Below, piece after piece: positions 26,998 to 36,354 of a DNA stretch of 64,000 nucleotides (position 1 is the stretch's first letter; every line of letters starts with the position of its first letter). The translations under genes were made by a program, and so were the position numbers. Under the pieces are notes generated by a model, which saw only the letters and a list, made by a program, of their open reading frames with translations, was not told where the DNA came from and ran no database searches. Source of the DNA: AP-15 sp963814865 (GTDB lineage: Bacteria > Pseudomonadota > Alphaproteobacteria > ATCC43930 > CGMCC-115725); contig CAWFEN010000006.1 in assembly GCA_963814865.1 (NCBI GenBank), forward strand, positions 1 through 64,000, given 5' to 3'.

Positions 26998-28257
26998 ATG
27001 CCCCGACTGGCTGAAGACCGACTGGCTGAAGACCGGCCGCCTGAAGACCGCCTGCCTGAAGACCGGCCGCCGGGAGGCCGCCCGCCGGCGGTTCTGCAAA
27101 TCGTCCCGCGCCTGGTTTCCGGCGGGGCCGAGCGCGGCACCGTCGAATTGGCGGCGGCCCTCGTCGCGGCCGGATGGCGTTCGTATGTCGCCTCCGCCGG
27201 CGGCCCGCTCGAACGCGACCTCGCCCGCGGCGGCGCCACCCACCTGACATTGCCGCTGGCCTCGAAGAACCCGCTGGTCATGCGCCGCAACAAGGCGGCT
27301 CTGGTCCGCGCGATCCGGCGTCTGGGCATCGACATCGTCCATGCCCGCAGCCGCGCCCCGGCGTGGAGCGCCTGGTCCGCGGCGAGCACCACCGGCCGCC
27401 ACTTCGTGACCACCTTCCACAACGCCTATGGCGCCCGCTCGGCGCTGAAACGCTGGTACAATTCGGTCATGGCGCGCGGCGAACGGGTCATCGCCATTTC
27501 GGATTTCGTGGCCGAGCATGCCGCGCACGTCTATGGCGTCGGCCCGGACCGGCTGCGCACGATCCCGCGCGGGGTCGATCTCGACATCTTCGATCCGGCG
27601 CGGGTCGGGGCCGAGCGGATCGCCAGCCTCGCCCGGCAATGGCGGCTGCCCGACGGCCTGCCGATGGTGATGCTGCCCGGCCGGCTGACGCGGTGGAAGG
27701 GCGGGCTCGACTTCATCGCCGCGATCGCCGCCCTCGGCCGGCGCGACATCTGCTGCCTGCTGGTCGGGTCCGAGCAGCGCCGCGGCTTTCGCCGCGAGCT
27801 CGAGGCGGCGATCGAGGCGCACCACCTTGCCGGGCTGTTTCGCATCGTCGAGGACTGCCGCGACATGCCGGCCGCCTATATGCTGGCCGACGCCGTGGTC
27901 TCCGCTTCGAGCGACCCCGAAGGCTTTGGCCGCGTCATTGTCGAGGCGCAGGCGATGGGGCGGCCGGTCGTCGCCACCGACCATGGCGGCGCCCGCGAGA
28001 CGATCGTGCCGGGCATGACCGGCTGGCTGGTGCCGGCGCGCGACCCGGCTGCGCTCGCGGCGGCGATCGGCGAGGCGCTGGCGCTCGACCCGCGACGGCG
28101 GTCGCGGCTGGCGCGCGATGCGCAGGCGCATATCGCCGCCCATTTCACCCGCGAGGCGATGTGCGCCCGCACCATCGCGGTCTATGAAGAGCTGCTGTTT
28201 CCGGAGCCGGCGCAGGGGGCTTTGGGCGATGCCGCGCCGCTCGCCCTGTCGGCGTGA
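26998..28257 (+). CDS. Family-4 glycosyltransferase
   Basis: A 419-residue GT-B enzyme. After a repeat-coded N-terminal stretch it has VLQIVPRLVSGGAERGTVEL (acceptor domain), IDIVHARSRAPAWSAW, VIAISDFVAEHAAHVYGV, and the donor site VVSASSDPEGFGRVIVEAQ with the family's E-x7-E arrangement, plus GWLVPARDPAALA. It most likely transfers a nucleotide-activated sugar in lipopolysaccharide or exopolysaccharide assembly on the cytoplasmic face of the membrane. The next gene starts 21 bases later but is functionally unrelated. Confidence 0.86.
   Translation: MPRLAEDRLAEDRPPEDRLPEDRPPGGRPPAVLQIVPRLVSGGAERGTVELAAALVAAGWRSYVASAGGPLERDLARGGATHLTLPLASKNPLVMRRNKAALVRAIRRLGIDIVHARSRAPAWSAWSAASTTGRHFVTTFHNAYGARSALKRWYNSVMARGERVIAISDFVAEHAAHVYGVGPDRLRTIPRGVDLDIFDPARVGAERIASLARQWRLPDGLPMVMLPGRLTRWKGGLDFIAAIAALGRRDICCLLVGSEQRRGFRRELEAAIEAHHLAGLFRIVEDCRDMPAAYMLADAVVSASSDPEGFGRVIVEAQAMGRPVVATDHGGARETIVPGMTGWLVPARDPAALAAAIGEALALDPRRRSRLARDAQAHIAAHFTREAMCARTIAVYEELLFPEPAQGALGDAAPLALSA
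27007..27081 (+). repeat. 15-bp in-frame tandem repeat in the GT4 N-terminus
   Basis: Four consecutive 15-base units (27007, 27022, 27037, 27052) share the core CTGAAGACC and encode the pentapeptide [L/P][A/P]EDR. A fifth unit (27067-27081) is degenerate and encodes PPGGR. The unit length is a multiple of three, so copy-number changes would keep the frame. The repeat precedes the catalytic fold and looks like a variable linker. Confidence 0.85.
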
Positions 28258-28278
28258 ATAAAGAATGGTGGGGGGACG

Positions 28279-29904
28279 ATGGCGACCGACGAGAATACCT
28301 ACGACTACATCGTGACCGGCGCCGGCTCGGCGGGCTGCGTCGTGGCCGCTCGGCTCAGCCAATCGGGCCGCTACCGCGTGCTGCTGCTGGAAGCCGGAGA
28401 CCGGGACCGCTATCCGTGGATCCACGTGCCGATGGGCTATGGGCGCCTCTTCAGCAATCCGCGCGTCAACTGGATGTACGAGAGCGAGCCCGAACCCGAG
28501 CTTGAAGGCCGGTCGATGTACCAGCCGCGCGGCAAGGTGCTGGGCGGCACCAGCTCGATCAACGGCATGGTCTATATGCGCGGCAACCCCGGCGATTACG
28601 ATGGGTGGCGCCAGCGCGGCTGCACCGGCTGGGACTGGGACAGCGTCCTGCCGTATTTCAAGAAGGCGGAGGACCAGGAACGCGGCGAAGACCCGTTCCA
28701 CGGCGTCGGCGGACCGTTGCGCGTCTCCGACCAGCCGGCCCGCTTCGAATTGGCCGAGCGCTGGATCGCCGCCGCGATCGAGGCCGGATTGCCCGCCAAC
28801 AACGACTTCAACGACGGCCAGCAGGAAGGCGCCGGCCTGTTCCAGAGCACGACCAAGGCGCGCCGGCGCTGGAGCACCGCGGCAGCCTATCTGCGCCCGG
28901 CGCGCGACCGCGAAAACCTGACCGTGGCGACGAACGCGCTGGCGACGCGCGTTACGATCGCGGATGGCCGGGCGACCGGCGTCGAGTTCCTGCGCAACGG
29001 CGGGCGCGAAAGCGCGCGGGCGCGGGGCGAGGTCATCGTCTGCGGCGGCGTCTTCAACTCGCCGCAGCTATTGCAATTATCCGGGCTGGGGCCCGGCGCG
29101 CTGCTGCAGGGTCTCGGCATTCCGGTGGCGCGCGACATGCCGGCCGTCGGCGCCGATCTGCAGGACCATTTCTACGTCCGGCTGGCGTTCCGCTGCACCA
29201 AGCCGATCACCCTCAACGACGTCGCCAACAACCCGCTGCGCAAGATGATGGCGGGGCTGCGATATGGTTTGTTCCGCACCGGGCCGCTGGCGACCAACGG
29301 GATCTGCGCCGGCGGTTTCGCGCGCAGCGACCAGCGCCTGGAACGGCCCGACATCCAGCTCAATTTCAGCCTGTGGAGCTTTGCCGAGCGCACCCGGAAA
29401 GGCGTCTATCCACACCCCTTCCCCGGCTTTACCGTCAGCGCGGTGCATTTGCGCCCCGACGCGCGCGGCGATGTCCGGCTGAAGAGCCCGGACCCGCTCG
29501 CAGCGCCCGCCATCCGCTTCAATTTTCTGAAGACGCCTTACGATTTGCAGGCGCTGACCGCCGGGATGCGGCTGGCCCGCAAGATCGTCAGCCAGCCGGC
29601 GCTGTCAGCCTATGTCGCCGGCGAATTGATCCCCGGCAAGGACGTCAATACCGACGCCGAGTTCGAAGCTGCCATCCGCAAGAACGGCATTTCCAACCTG
29701 CACCCGGTCGGCACCTGCCGCATGGGAGCGGACGAGGCATCGGTGCTCGATCCGCGGCTCAGGGTGCGCGGGGTCGGCAGTCTGCGCGTCGTCGACGCCT
29801 CGGTCATGCCCTCGGTTCCGGCCGGCAACACCAACGCGCCGACGATCATGATCGGCGAGAAAGCCTCCGACATGATCCTCGAAGACGCCCGGCAAAGCAC
29901 CTGA
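28279..29904 (+). CDS. GMC-family oxidoreductase (choline dehydrogenase-like)
   Basis: A 541-residue FAD enzyme. The N-terminus has YIVTGAGSAGCVVAARLS for ADP binding. GKVLGGTSSINGMVYMRG is the first GMC signature and GGVFNSPQLLQLSGLGP the second. The active-site His lies in NLHPVGTCRMG and the Asn in GNTNAPTIMIGE. Members oxidise choline, alcohols, sugars or polyethylene glycol; the substrate is open here. ATG 28279 follows GTGGGGGGAC at suitable spacing. Confidence 0.88.
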   Translation: MATDENTYDYIVTGAGSAGCVVAARLSQSGRYRVLLLEAGDRDRYPWIHVPMGYGRLFSNPRVNWMYESEPEPELEGRSMYQPRGKVLGGTSSINGMVYMRGNPGDYDGWRQRGCTGWDWDSVLPYFKKAEDQERGEDPFHGVGGPLRVSDQPARFELAERWIAAAIEAGLPANNDFNDGQQEGAGLFQSTTKARRRWSTAAAYLRPARDRENLTVATNALATRVTIADGRATGVEFLRNGGRESARARGEVIVCGGVFNSPQLLQLSGLGPGALLQGLGIPVARDMPAVGADLQDHFYVRLAFRCTKPITLNDVANNPLRKMMAGLRYGLFRTGPLATNGICAGGFARSDQRLERPDIQLNFSLWSFAERTRKGVYPHPFPGFTVSAVHLRPDARGDVRLKSPDPLAAPAIRFNFLKTPYDLQALTAGMRLARKIVSQPALSAYVAGELIPGKDVNTDAEFEAAIRKNGISNLHPVGTCRMGADEASVLDPRLRVRGVGSLRVVDASVMPSVPAGNTNAPTIMIGEKASDMILEDARQST

Positions 29905-29927
29905 CGACGGCTCGGTTCACCGCGCCG

Positions 29928-31238
29928 CTACGTGGTCTCGAGCAGGCGCTGGCCGATGAACTCGCCCTTGGCGATGCCGCCCGGACAGGCAAACAGGCCG
30001 CCGCCGGTATGGGTGACGAACTGGTTGAGCATGTCGAACTTCGCCATCTTGTCGAAGATCCTGACGAACCCGGTCCGCGGATCGCGCTGGTAGCAGACGA
30101 AGAACAGGCCGGCATCGTATTCCATGCCCTGGCGCCACGGCGGCCAGCGCTCGGCGGTGAAGTTCACCCCGTCATTGTATGAATAGGGCCGCCGCAAGAT
30201 CTGCGCGCCGTCATTGCTGGCTGCGGCGGCGAGACGGACATGCGCGCTTTGCGGGATGACCGGGTTGCCGTCCTTGTCGGCCGCATCCAGGTCGAGCGGG
30301 TCGAGCTCGGTCTTTCGGCCCAGCGGCGCCCCGGAATATTTATGTCTGCCGAAGGTCTGCTCCTGAAAATCGACCTTCATGCGGTCCCAATGCTCCAGCG
30401 CAATGCGAATCCGTCGCGCGACCATGTAGCTCCCGCCGCGCATCCAGTCCGGACCCTCGTTGCCGACCCAGACGAGCTTTTCCATCGCGGCGGTGTCGCC
30501 AACCTTCGGATTGTTGGTTCCGTCCTTGAAGCCCATCAGGTTGCGCGGCGTCTGCCCGGGCTGGAATTGGGCGATGAAGCCGGTCTGCGCCCAGCGCACC
30601 TCCGCCGCGCCATAAGCGAGCCGCGCCAGTTGGCGAACCGCATGGAAGGCGACCTGCGGATCGTCGGAGCAGGCCTGTATCGACAGATCGCCGCCGGTTC
30701 GCGTCGCGAGCAATTGGTCGCCGTTGAAGCGGGGCAGGTCGACGAGGGCGGGCGGGCGCCGTGCCGCCAGGCCGTATCGGTCCTTCCCGTCCTTGACGAA
30801 CAAGCCGGCGCCGAAGCCGAAGGTCAGCGTCAGCCGGGCCGCCGGCAGGCCCAACGCCTCGCCGGTATCGGGGCCCGGAACCGTCATGTCCTGCCCGATC
30901 GGTTCCACCGTCTGGCCGGCCGCCATCCGGGATGCGGCCTCGGTCCACCCGCGGAGCAGCCTGACGACATCGTCGCGCCCGGTCGTGACGAGGTCGAGCG
31001 CGGCAAAATAGGTATGGCCTTGGGCCGGCGTCGTGATCCCGCCCTGATGCTCGCCCCAGAACGGCTCGACCGTATGCTCGCCGTCGTGCATCGCACGATC
31101 GGGCTTCATCGTCTCCGCGAGAGCCTCGGCGACATCCCCGACGCCGAGGCCCGAACCGGCCGCGGCCGCGAGTCCAGCCGCGACGCGGACCAGCCCGCGG
31201 CGGGTCGGGCGCAATTCCCCGCCGCCTTCTCCGCTCAA
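29928..31238 (-). CDS. Dyp-type peroxidase with Tat signal
   Basis: A 436-residue dye-decolorising peroxidase (EfeB-like). The start is TTG 31238, whose last two bases belong to the TGA of the upstream gene (TTGA overlap), with GGAGGG seven bases before it. The leader PTRRGLVRVAAGLAAAAGSG is a twin-arginine export signal. The family motif GFKDGTNNP, with its catalytic Asp, and a candidate haem-ligand His in PQSAHVRLA are present, as is TGGGLFACPGG near the end. The protein binds haem, is folded before export and acts in the periplasm as a peroxidase or in haem-iron release. It is the last gene of the porin/propeller/peroxidase operon. Confidence 0.88.
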   Translation of the reverse strand: MSGEGGGELRPTRRGLVRVAAGLAAAAGSGLGVGDVAEALAETMKPDRAMHDGEHTVEPFWGEHQGGITTPAQGHTYFAALDLVTTGRDDVVRLLRGWTEAASRMAAGQTVEPIGQDMTVPGPDTGEALGLPAARLTLTFGFGAGLFVKDGKDRYGLAARRPPALVDLPRFNGDQLLATRTGGDLSIQACSDDPQVAFHAVRQLARLAYGAAEVRWAQTGFIAQFQPGQTPRNLMGFKDGTNNPKVGDTAAMEKLVWVGNEGPDWMRGGSYMVARRIRIALEHWDRMKVDFQEQTFGRHKYSGAPLGRKTELDPLDLDAADKDGNPVIPQSAHVRLAAAASNDGAQILRRPYSYNDGVNFTAERWPPWRQGMEYDAGLFFVCYQRDPRTGFVRIFDKMAKFDMLNQFVTHTGGGLFACPGGIAKGEFIGQRLLETT

Positions 31239-32398
31239 CGCGTGCCCTCCACCAAAGTATTCATGTCGTCTTCGACATAATAGAAACCCCTGCCGTCCGG
31301 CGTCATCGCGAGGCCGAAGAGGTCGCCGCTGCCCGGCGGGGACTGGGCTTGGTTCGCGTCGATCCATTGGGCATAGAGCTGCTTGCCGGTGGCCGGATCG
31401 ACCTCGACGACCTGCCCGTTCAAGCCATTGCAGGTCAACAGGTGACCGTCGGCCGTCAGCACCAGGGCCAGCGGCCGTTTCAGGAGGCCGTCCTTGGTCA
31501 CGACACGCCCGGTGCCGGCACTGGTCGTCCGCGTCGTCGCGTCCGGGATCGCGACGATCCGGTTGCCGAGGGCATCGGACACGTACAGCGTGTTATCCGG
31601 GCTGAGCGCCAGGCCGGTCGGCCCGATCAGGAACACGTCCTTGTCCGCTTGCTGCCCGAACCCGTTGGCGACGACCGTCTGGCTGACGATCTCCGGGGGT
31701 TTTCCGGGTGGAACGGCAAGCTGGAGGCGCAGCACGGTCGCCTTGTTCACGATGACCGAGGACCCGGCGGCATCACGCACCTGCGGACCCGGAACGTCGA
31801 AACCGGCCATGCTGACGAACAACGTGGCGGTCGAGCCATTATCGACAGTCGCCATATTGCCCCACGGATCGTTGATGTTGGGGCCGGCCCACACCGCCGC
31901 GAGCTGGCCGGTGGCGTCGAGCACCAGCAGGCAGCCATTGCCCTTGGTGTTGGTCGTCCCATCGGCGCTCGGCGTGCTGCCGACGACGACCCAGCCCGAC
32001 TTCAGCATCGTCATCGCCGTCGACAGGCCGACGCCGCCCGGACATTGCGCAAGATTTCGCGGCAGCTTGGCAAACAGCGCGGTCTTTTTGGTTGTGGGGT
32101 TGTAATGAATGATCGTCGTGCCTCTGCCCTGCAAATTGGACAAATCGTTGAAATTGTCGACGAGAACGTCGTCCTTCTGAATTTTGCCGGCGGTGACCGG
32201 GGCGACGACGACCGCGTAGGGGTTGAGGTCGCCATTGTCCGTCACCGTCGTGGTCTGGATGACGTGGCGATGGATGGTGCCGAGCAGGCCCGGCGCATCG
32301 GCCGCCCGCGCCATGCCGGCCGACAGCAATGTCGTGGCGAACAGCACCGCGACCGAGACGGTCTTTGTCTCTGAAAGACCCGACCTATGACGATTCAT
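31235..32398 (-). CDS. Secreted beta-propeller (NHL/SMP-30-like) protein
   Basis: A 387-residue protein with a Sec signal (TVSVAVLFATTLLSAGMARA, cleavage after ARA). It has several propeller blades of the NHL/gluconolactonase kind: GPTGLALSPDNTLYVSDALG, RPLALVLTADGHLLTCNGLN and FGLAMTPDGRGFYYVEDD. It should be periplasmic. The enzymatic role is unknown; a binding or lactonase-like function is possible. It is translationally coupled to the DyP peroxidase by a TTGA overlap, which argues that the two exported proteins work together. Confidence 0.8.
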   Translation of the reverse strand: MNRHRSGLSETKTVSVAVLFATTLLSAGMARAADAPGLLGTIHRHVIQTTTVTDNGDLNPYAVVVAPVTAGKIQKDDVLVDNFNDLSNLQGRGTTIIHYNPTTKKTALFAKLPRNLAQCPGGVGLSTAMTMLKSGWVVVGSTPSADGTTNTKGNGCLLVLDATGQLAAVWAGPNINDPWGNMATVDNGSTATLFVSMAGFDVPGPQVRDAAGSSVIVNKATVLRLQLAVPPGKPPEIVSQTVVANGFGQQADKDVFLIGPTGLALSPDNTLYVSDALGNRIVAIPDATTRTTSAGTGRVVTKDGLLKRPLALVLTADGHLLTCNGLNGQVVEVDPATGKQLYAQWIDANQAQSPPGSGDLFGLAMTPDGRGFYYVEDDMNTLVEGTR

Positions 32399-32531
32399 GG
32401 TCCCGCTCCCTTTGAGCACCGATGGCACCCGCCGATCCGAGCGGATGAGAATAAGTCGCAATCCTATTATCCCTCAGCCCGGGTCCCGTCAAGATCCGAC
32501 CCCGGCGAATCGCGCATGGCGGATACGCCGG

Positions 32532-34052
32532 TCAGAAGGTCAGGGTGACCCGCATGCCCAGCACCGCTTCGTTCTTGATCGCCTGGTTCGGGTGGTTCGG
32601 ATTGGCGATCCCCGCACCGGGGTTGAAGACGTACTGGAAGTCCGGCTGAAGCTGCACCGCCGGGGTCAGCTGATATTGATAGGTGACCTCGATCACGCTC
32701 TCGCCGGTCTGCGCCGGCGTGAAAGCCCCGGTATAAAAGGCTGTCGCCTGGTCGAACGCGGCCTGGGACCCGCTCACATGGGCATATTCCATCGCCACCC
32801 CGAAGGTATCGTTGCTGCGGCCCGGCAGCGGCCCATGCAGCGTCAGCCCGGTGTTTAGACTGAAAACGACCAGGTTGCGGTCCCCCTGCGGCGTTCCCAT
32901 GGCGCGGGTGAAAAAGTTGAGCGTGCTCCCCGCCGGCGAGGTCCACACCGCCTGATCGATGACGCCATAGATGCTGTAGTTGCCGCGATGCTGCAGCGGC
33001 ATGCCGTTGCTCAACGGGTTGGCGAGCGACAATCCGATATCGTCGAATTGCAGGTCGTCGAAGCTTTCGCTGTCGTACCAGAACCCGAGCTTGACGGTGC
33101 CCGGATGCGTGTCCTGCTGTGCCGACGTGACCATCGCGCCGAGCGCCGGATAGGAATATTGCAGCTCGCCGATCACCAGCGCTCCGCCATTGAGCGGAAA
33201 GCTGGTGCCCGACGGATTTTCTACCTGCGGGTCGCCGATGTTGTTGGGGGCCGGGTTGCCGTTCGTCACTGCCAGCAGCGCGGTCAATGAATCGGTGGGC
33301 CGGGCGCGAACCCGCACGCCCAGGGCGGAGAGCGGATAGGCCGGACCGCCGCCCGGCAGATCGGCCGACGGCACCATCGGCCAGCCGAACATCGTGTTGA
33401 CGAACAGCAGGGCGTTCTGGCTGACGATGAATTCCTGATCGAGGCTCTGCTGGCCGATTTTCACATCGAGCCGGTCCTCGTCGAGGAATTTCTGCTGATA
33501 CCAGAGCTCCCACAGACGGGCGCCGTCATCGGCCTCGATGCCGCTGGCGGTCTGCAGGCTCAACAGGTTGTCGGCGCTCAGATTATGTCCATGGATCTGC
33601 AGCGCGCTCGCCCGGAACGTGCCGCCATACCAGCCGAATGCCTGCTGCGTGTCGAGCTGCACCGCCATCTGCGTGAGGCCGTCATATTCGAAGCCCTGCT
33701 TGAGGCCGCCGGTCACGTTGCCCAGCACCTCGCTCGTCTCCGACAGCGCAAACGAGATGCCGTACTGGCTGAGCAGAGGGCGCAGGCCCCACATGTCGCC
33801 GAGCAGATTGGCGCTCCGCGAGATGCCGGTCAGGAACCCGAACGGCCCTTCCTCGGTCGTGCTTTCCTCCGGGCTCGGCTGAAGGTTGACGGCGCCTCCC
33901 GGTGTCAACAGGGTTGGCGGCTCTGCCGCGGCCGGGGCCGTCCATAAGCAGGCGGACAACCACGCCGCCGGGACACCCAGACCGGCCAGGACCGGTCTTG
34001 CAGCTGGCCGAAAGGCGGTTTGCCCCGGCAGAAAGGCTGAACGCTCCAACAT
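32532..34052 (-). CDS. OprB-like carbohydrate-selective porin
   Basis: A protein of about 506 residues with a signal peptide (VPAAWLSACLWTAPAAAEPP), an aromatic-rich outer-membrane beta-barrel and a terminal Phe (MRVTLTF). Motifs typical of the OprB family are GLRPLLSQYGISFALSETSE, FEYDGLTQMAVQLDTQQAFG, LWELWYQQKFLDEDRLDVKI and IEVTYQYQLTPAVQLQPDFQ. Such porins pass sugars and small solutes. I prefer ATG 34052, which gives a proper signal peptide, over ATG 34112. It is the first gene of the operon with the propeller protein and DyP peroxidase. Confidence 0.85.
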   Translation of the reverse strand: MLERSAFLPGQTAFRPAARPVLAGLGVPAAWLSACLWTAPAAAEPPTLLTPGGAVNLQPSPEESTTEEGPFGFLTGISRSANLLGDMWGLRPLLSQYGISFALSETSEVLGNVTGGLKQGFEYDGLTQMAVQLDTQQAFGWYGGTFRASALQIHGHNLSADNLLSLQTASGIEADDGARLWELWYQQKFLDEDRLDVKIGQQSLDQEFIVSQNALLFVNTMFGWPMVPSADLPGGGPAYPLSALGVRVRARPTDSLTALLAVTNGNPAPNNIGDPQVENPSGTSFPLNGGALVIGELQYSYPALGAMVTSAQQDTHPGTVKLGFWYDSESFDDLQFDDIGLSLANPLSNGMPLQHRGNYSIYGVIDQAVWTSPAGSTLNFFTRAMGTPQGDRNLVVFSLNTGLTLHGPLPGRSNDTFGVAMEYAHVSGSQAAFDQATAFYTGAFTPAQTGESVIEVTYQYQLTPAVQLQPDFQYVFNPGAGIANPNHPNQAIKNEAVLGMRVTLTF

Positions 34053-34140
34053 CGCAGTTTCGCTCCGATCGGGTTCGGCAACTTGACTATGTGCCAATTG
34101 AGCGATCCGCATTTGGGTGCGTTCAACTCAGGCAACAGCG

Positions 34141-34169
34141 CCTATAATGCGAATGCGAGCCACTGTCAA
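34141..34169 (-). promoter_or_regulatory. Sigma-70-type promoter of the porin operon
   Basis: On the minus strand TTGACA (34169-34164) is followed after exactly 17 bases by TATAGG (34146-34141). The spacer and upstream flank carry GCATTTGCG and GCATTCGCAT, repeated half-sites that could bind a Fur-like regulator. Transcription would begin near 34134, reading into the porin gene. Confidence 0.65.
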
Positions 34170-34325
34170 CGCAAATGCGACGCACTCTTAAAAACTCGAG
34201 TCGACTCCTGCCATGCGCGCCGGTAGAGCGCTGTCATCTCCGCCGGCTTCGGCGTCGCCGAGGTTGCCGCACGCCTGCGCTTGGGCTAAACCGCGCCTCT
34301 TTTCGAGCCGCGCGAGAGCGGGACG

Positions 34326-36299
34326 ATGCAGCACCAGTCTTCCGCCGCCCAGGAAGCGGCAAGCCCGGCGGGTCCGGCGCCGATCGTCGTGACACTGCCG
34401 GACGGCGCGCGCCGCGAATTTGCCGGGCCGGTCAGCGGCGCCGGGATCGCCGCCGCCATCGGGCCGGGGCTCGCCAAGGCGGCGATCGCGGTCCGCGTCG
34501 ATGGAAGGCCGCGCGACCTTGCCGCCGTCATCGACCATGATGCCGCGGTCGCGATCATCACCCGCAACATGCCCGAAGGTGTCGCGATCCTGCGCCATGA
34601 CGCCGCCCATGTCATGGCCGAGGCGGTCAAGGAGCTGTATCCCGACACAGAGGTCACCTTCGGCCCGGCTACCGAGACCGGCTTCTATTACGATTTCGCC
34701 CGCGCCGAGCCGTTTACCCCCGAAGATCTCGGCAAGATCGAAGAGCGGATGCGCGCAATCGTGCTCCGCGACGAGCCGATCACCCGCGAGGTTTGGGACC
34801 GCGATGCCGCGATCGCCTTCTTCGCCGGCATCGGCGAGCGCTACAAGGCCGAATATATCGGCGAGATCCCGCCGGATCAGGAGATCAGCCTGTACCGCCA
34901 GGGCGGTTTCGTCGATCTGTGCGTGGGGCCCCATCTGCCCTCGACCGGCCATCTCGGCCAGGCCTTCAAGCTGATGAACGTGGCCGGCGCCTATTGGCGC
35001 GGCGACGCGAAGAACGCGCAATTGCAGCGCGTCTACGGCACCGCCTGGGCGACCCAGAAAGAGCTGGACCAATACCTGTTCAGGCTGACGGAAGCCGAGC
35101 GCCGCGACCATCGCCGGCTCGGCCGCGAACTCGAGCTGTTTCATCTCGGCGAGGAAGCGGTCGGCAGCGTCTTCTGGCACCCGAAGGGCTGGACCCTGTT
35201 CCGGATCATCGAGGACTATATGCGCGGCCGGCTCGACGCCGCCGGTTATCTCGAAGTCAAGGGGCCGCAGCTGCTCGACCGCAGCCTGTGGGAAGCCTCC
35301 GGTCACTGGGAGAATTTCCGCGAAAACATGTTCATCGCCGAAAGCCGCGACGACCGGGTGCTCGCGGTCAAGCCGATGAACTGCCCGGGCCATGTCCTGA
35401 TCTTCCGCAACCGGCTCAGAAGCTACCGCGAGCTGCCGATGCGGCTCGCCGAGTTCGGCAGCTGCACGCGGAACGAGCCGTCGGGCGCCCTGCACGGCAT
35501 CATGCGGGTGCGCGCCTTCACCCAGGACGACGCGCATATCTTCTGCACCGAAGACCAGATCACCGGCGAGTCGGTCGCGTTCTGCCGGCTGCTGTTGTCG
35601 ATCTACAAGGATTTCGGGTTCGAGGAGGTGGCGATCAAATTCGCCGACCGGCCGACCCCGCGCACCGGCAGCGATGCGATCTGGGATCGGGCCGAGCAGA
35701 GCCTCAAGGACGCGGTGGCGGCGGCGGGCCTCGCTTATACGCTTGCCCCAGGCGAAGGCGCCTTTTACGGCCCCAAGCTCGAATTTCATCTGTGCGATGC
35801 GCTCGGCCGCGACTGGCAGTGCGGCACGTTGCAGCTCGACTTCAACATGCCTGAACGGCTCGGCGCCAGCTATGTCGGCGAGGATGGCGGACGCCATGTC
35901 CCGGTCATGCTGCATCGCGCGATCCTCGGCTCGATGGAACGCTTTATCGGCATCTTGATCGAGCATTACGCCGGGCGGTTTCCGCTGTGGCTGGCGCCGG
36001 TGCAGCTCGTTGTCGCCACGATCACCTCGGAGGCAGCCGACTATGCCGGCGAGGTCGCCCGCGAATGCGGGGCGGCCGGGCTCAGGGTCGTCGTCGATGC
36101 CGGCAACGACAAGATCTCGTACAAGATCCGCGAACACAGCCTCGCCAAGGTCCCGGTCATGCTGGTTGTCGGGCAGCGCGAGGCCGGCGGCCGGTCGGTG
36201 GCGCTGCGGCGGCTCGGCGGCCGGGAGCAGGAAGCACTTGCGCTCAGCGATGCGGTCGCTAGATTGACGCAGGAAGCGACGGTTCCGCCATCCACTTAG
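34326..36299 (+). CDS. thrS: Threonyl-tRNA synthetase
   Basis: A 657-residue class II synthetase with TGS, editing, catalytic and anticodon domains. The TGS domain includes IVVTLPDGARREF, and the editing domain has the zinc-like HDAAHVMAEAV (His91, His95). TETGFYYDFARAEPF and GGFVDLCVGPHLPSTGHLG follow. The catalytic core has the zinc Cys in KPMNCPGHVLIFRN and motif 2 FGSCTRNEPSGALHGIMRVR. The anticodon-binding end includes SYKIREHSLAKVPVMLVVG. It charges tRNA-Thr in the cytosol. It heads the thrS-infC block; infC follows within about 60 bases. Confidence 0.97.
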   Translation: MQHQSSAAQEAASPAGPAPIVVTLPDGARREFAGPVSGAGIAAAIGPGLAKAAIAVRVDGRPRDLAAVIDHDAAVAIITRNMPEGVAILRHDAAHVMAEAVKELYPDTEVTFGPATETGFYYDFARAEPFTPEDLGKIEERMRAIVLRDEPITREVWDRDAAIAFFAGIGERYKAEYIGEIPPDQEISLYRQGGFVDLCVGPHLPSTGHLGQAFKLMNVAGAYWRGDAKNAQLQRVYGTAWATQKELDQYLFRLTEAERRDHRRLGRELELFHLGEEAVGSVFWHPKGWTLFRIIEDYMRGRLDAAGYLEVKGPQLLDRSLWEASGHWENFRENMFIAESRDDRVLAVKPMNCPGHVLIFRNRLRSYRELPMRLAEFGSCTRNEPSGALHGIMRVRAFTQDDAHIFCTEDQITGESVAFCRLLLSIYKDFGFEEVAIKFADRPTPRTGSDAIWDRAEQSLKDAVAAAGLAYTLAPGEGAFYGPKLEFHLCDALGRDWQCGTLQLDFNMPERLGASYVGEDGGRHVPVMLHRAILGSMERFIGILIEHYAGRFPLWLAPVQLVVATITSEAADYAGEVARECGAAGLRVVVDAGNDKISYKIREHSLAKVPVMLVVGQREAGGRSVALRRLGGREQEALALSDAVARLTQEATVPPST

Positions 36300-36339
36300 C
36301 CGAAACGTTGTGTCCTGACGAGACGGTTCAATCGAAGAT

Positions 36340-36354
36340 AGGAGAGTCTAAATA
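36340..36354 (+). promoter_or_regulatory. infC ribosome site and AUA start
   Basis: AGGAGA at 36340-36345 is six bases from ATA 36352 but over 20 bases from the first ATG at 36367. The five codons between ATA and ATG are in frame and open. IF-3 represses its own mRNA by discriminating against non-AUG starts (AUU in E. coli), so an AUA start would keep that control. Confidence 0.6.

Noticed and set aside
34113..34325. T-box or other tRNA-sensing leader upstream of thrS
   Set aside because: No specifier-loop or T-box core sequence is visible; these leaders are also not expected in alphaproteobacteria.
34188..36137. A 649-codon minus-strand frame opposite thrS
   Set aside because: It is the shadow of thrS; no start signal or domain supports it.
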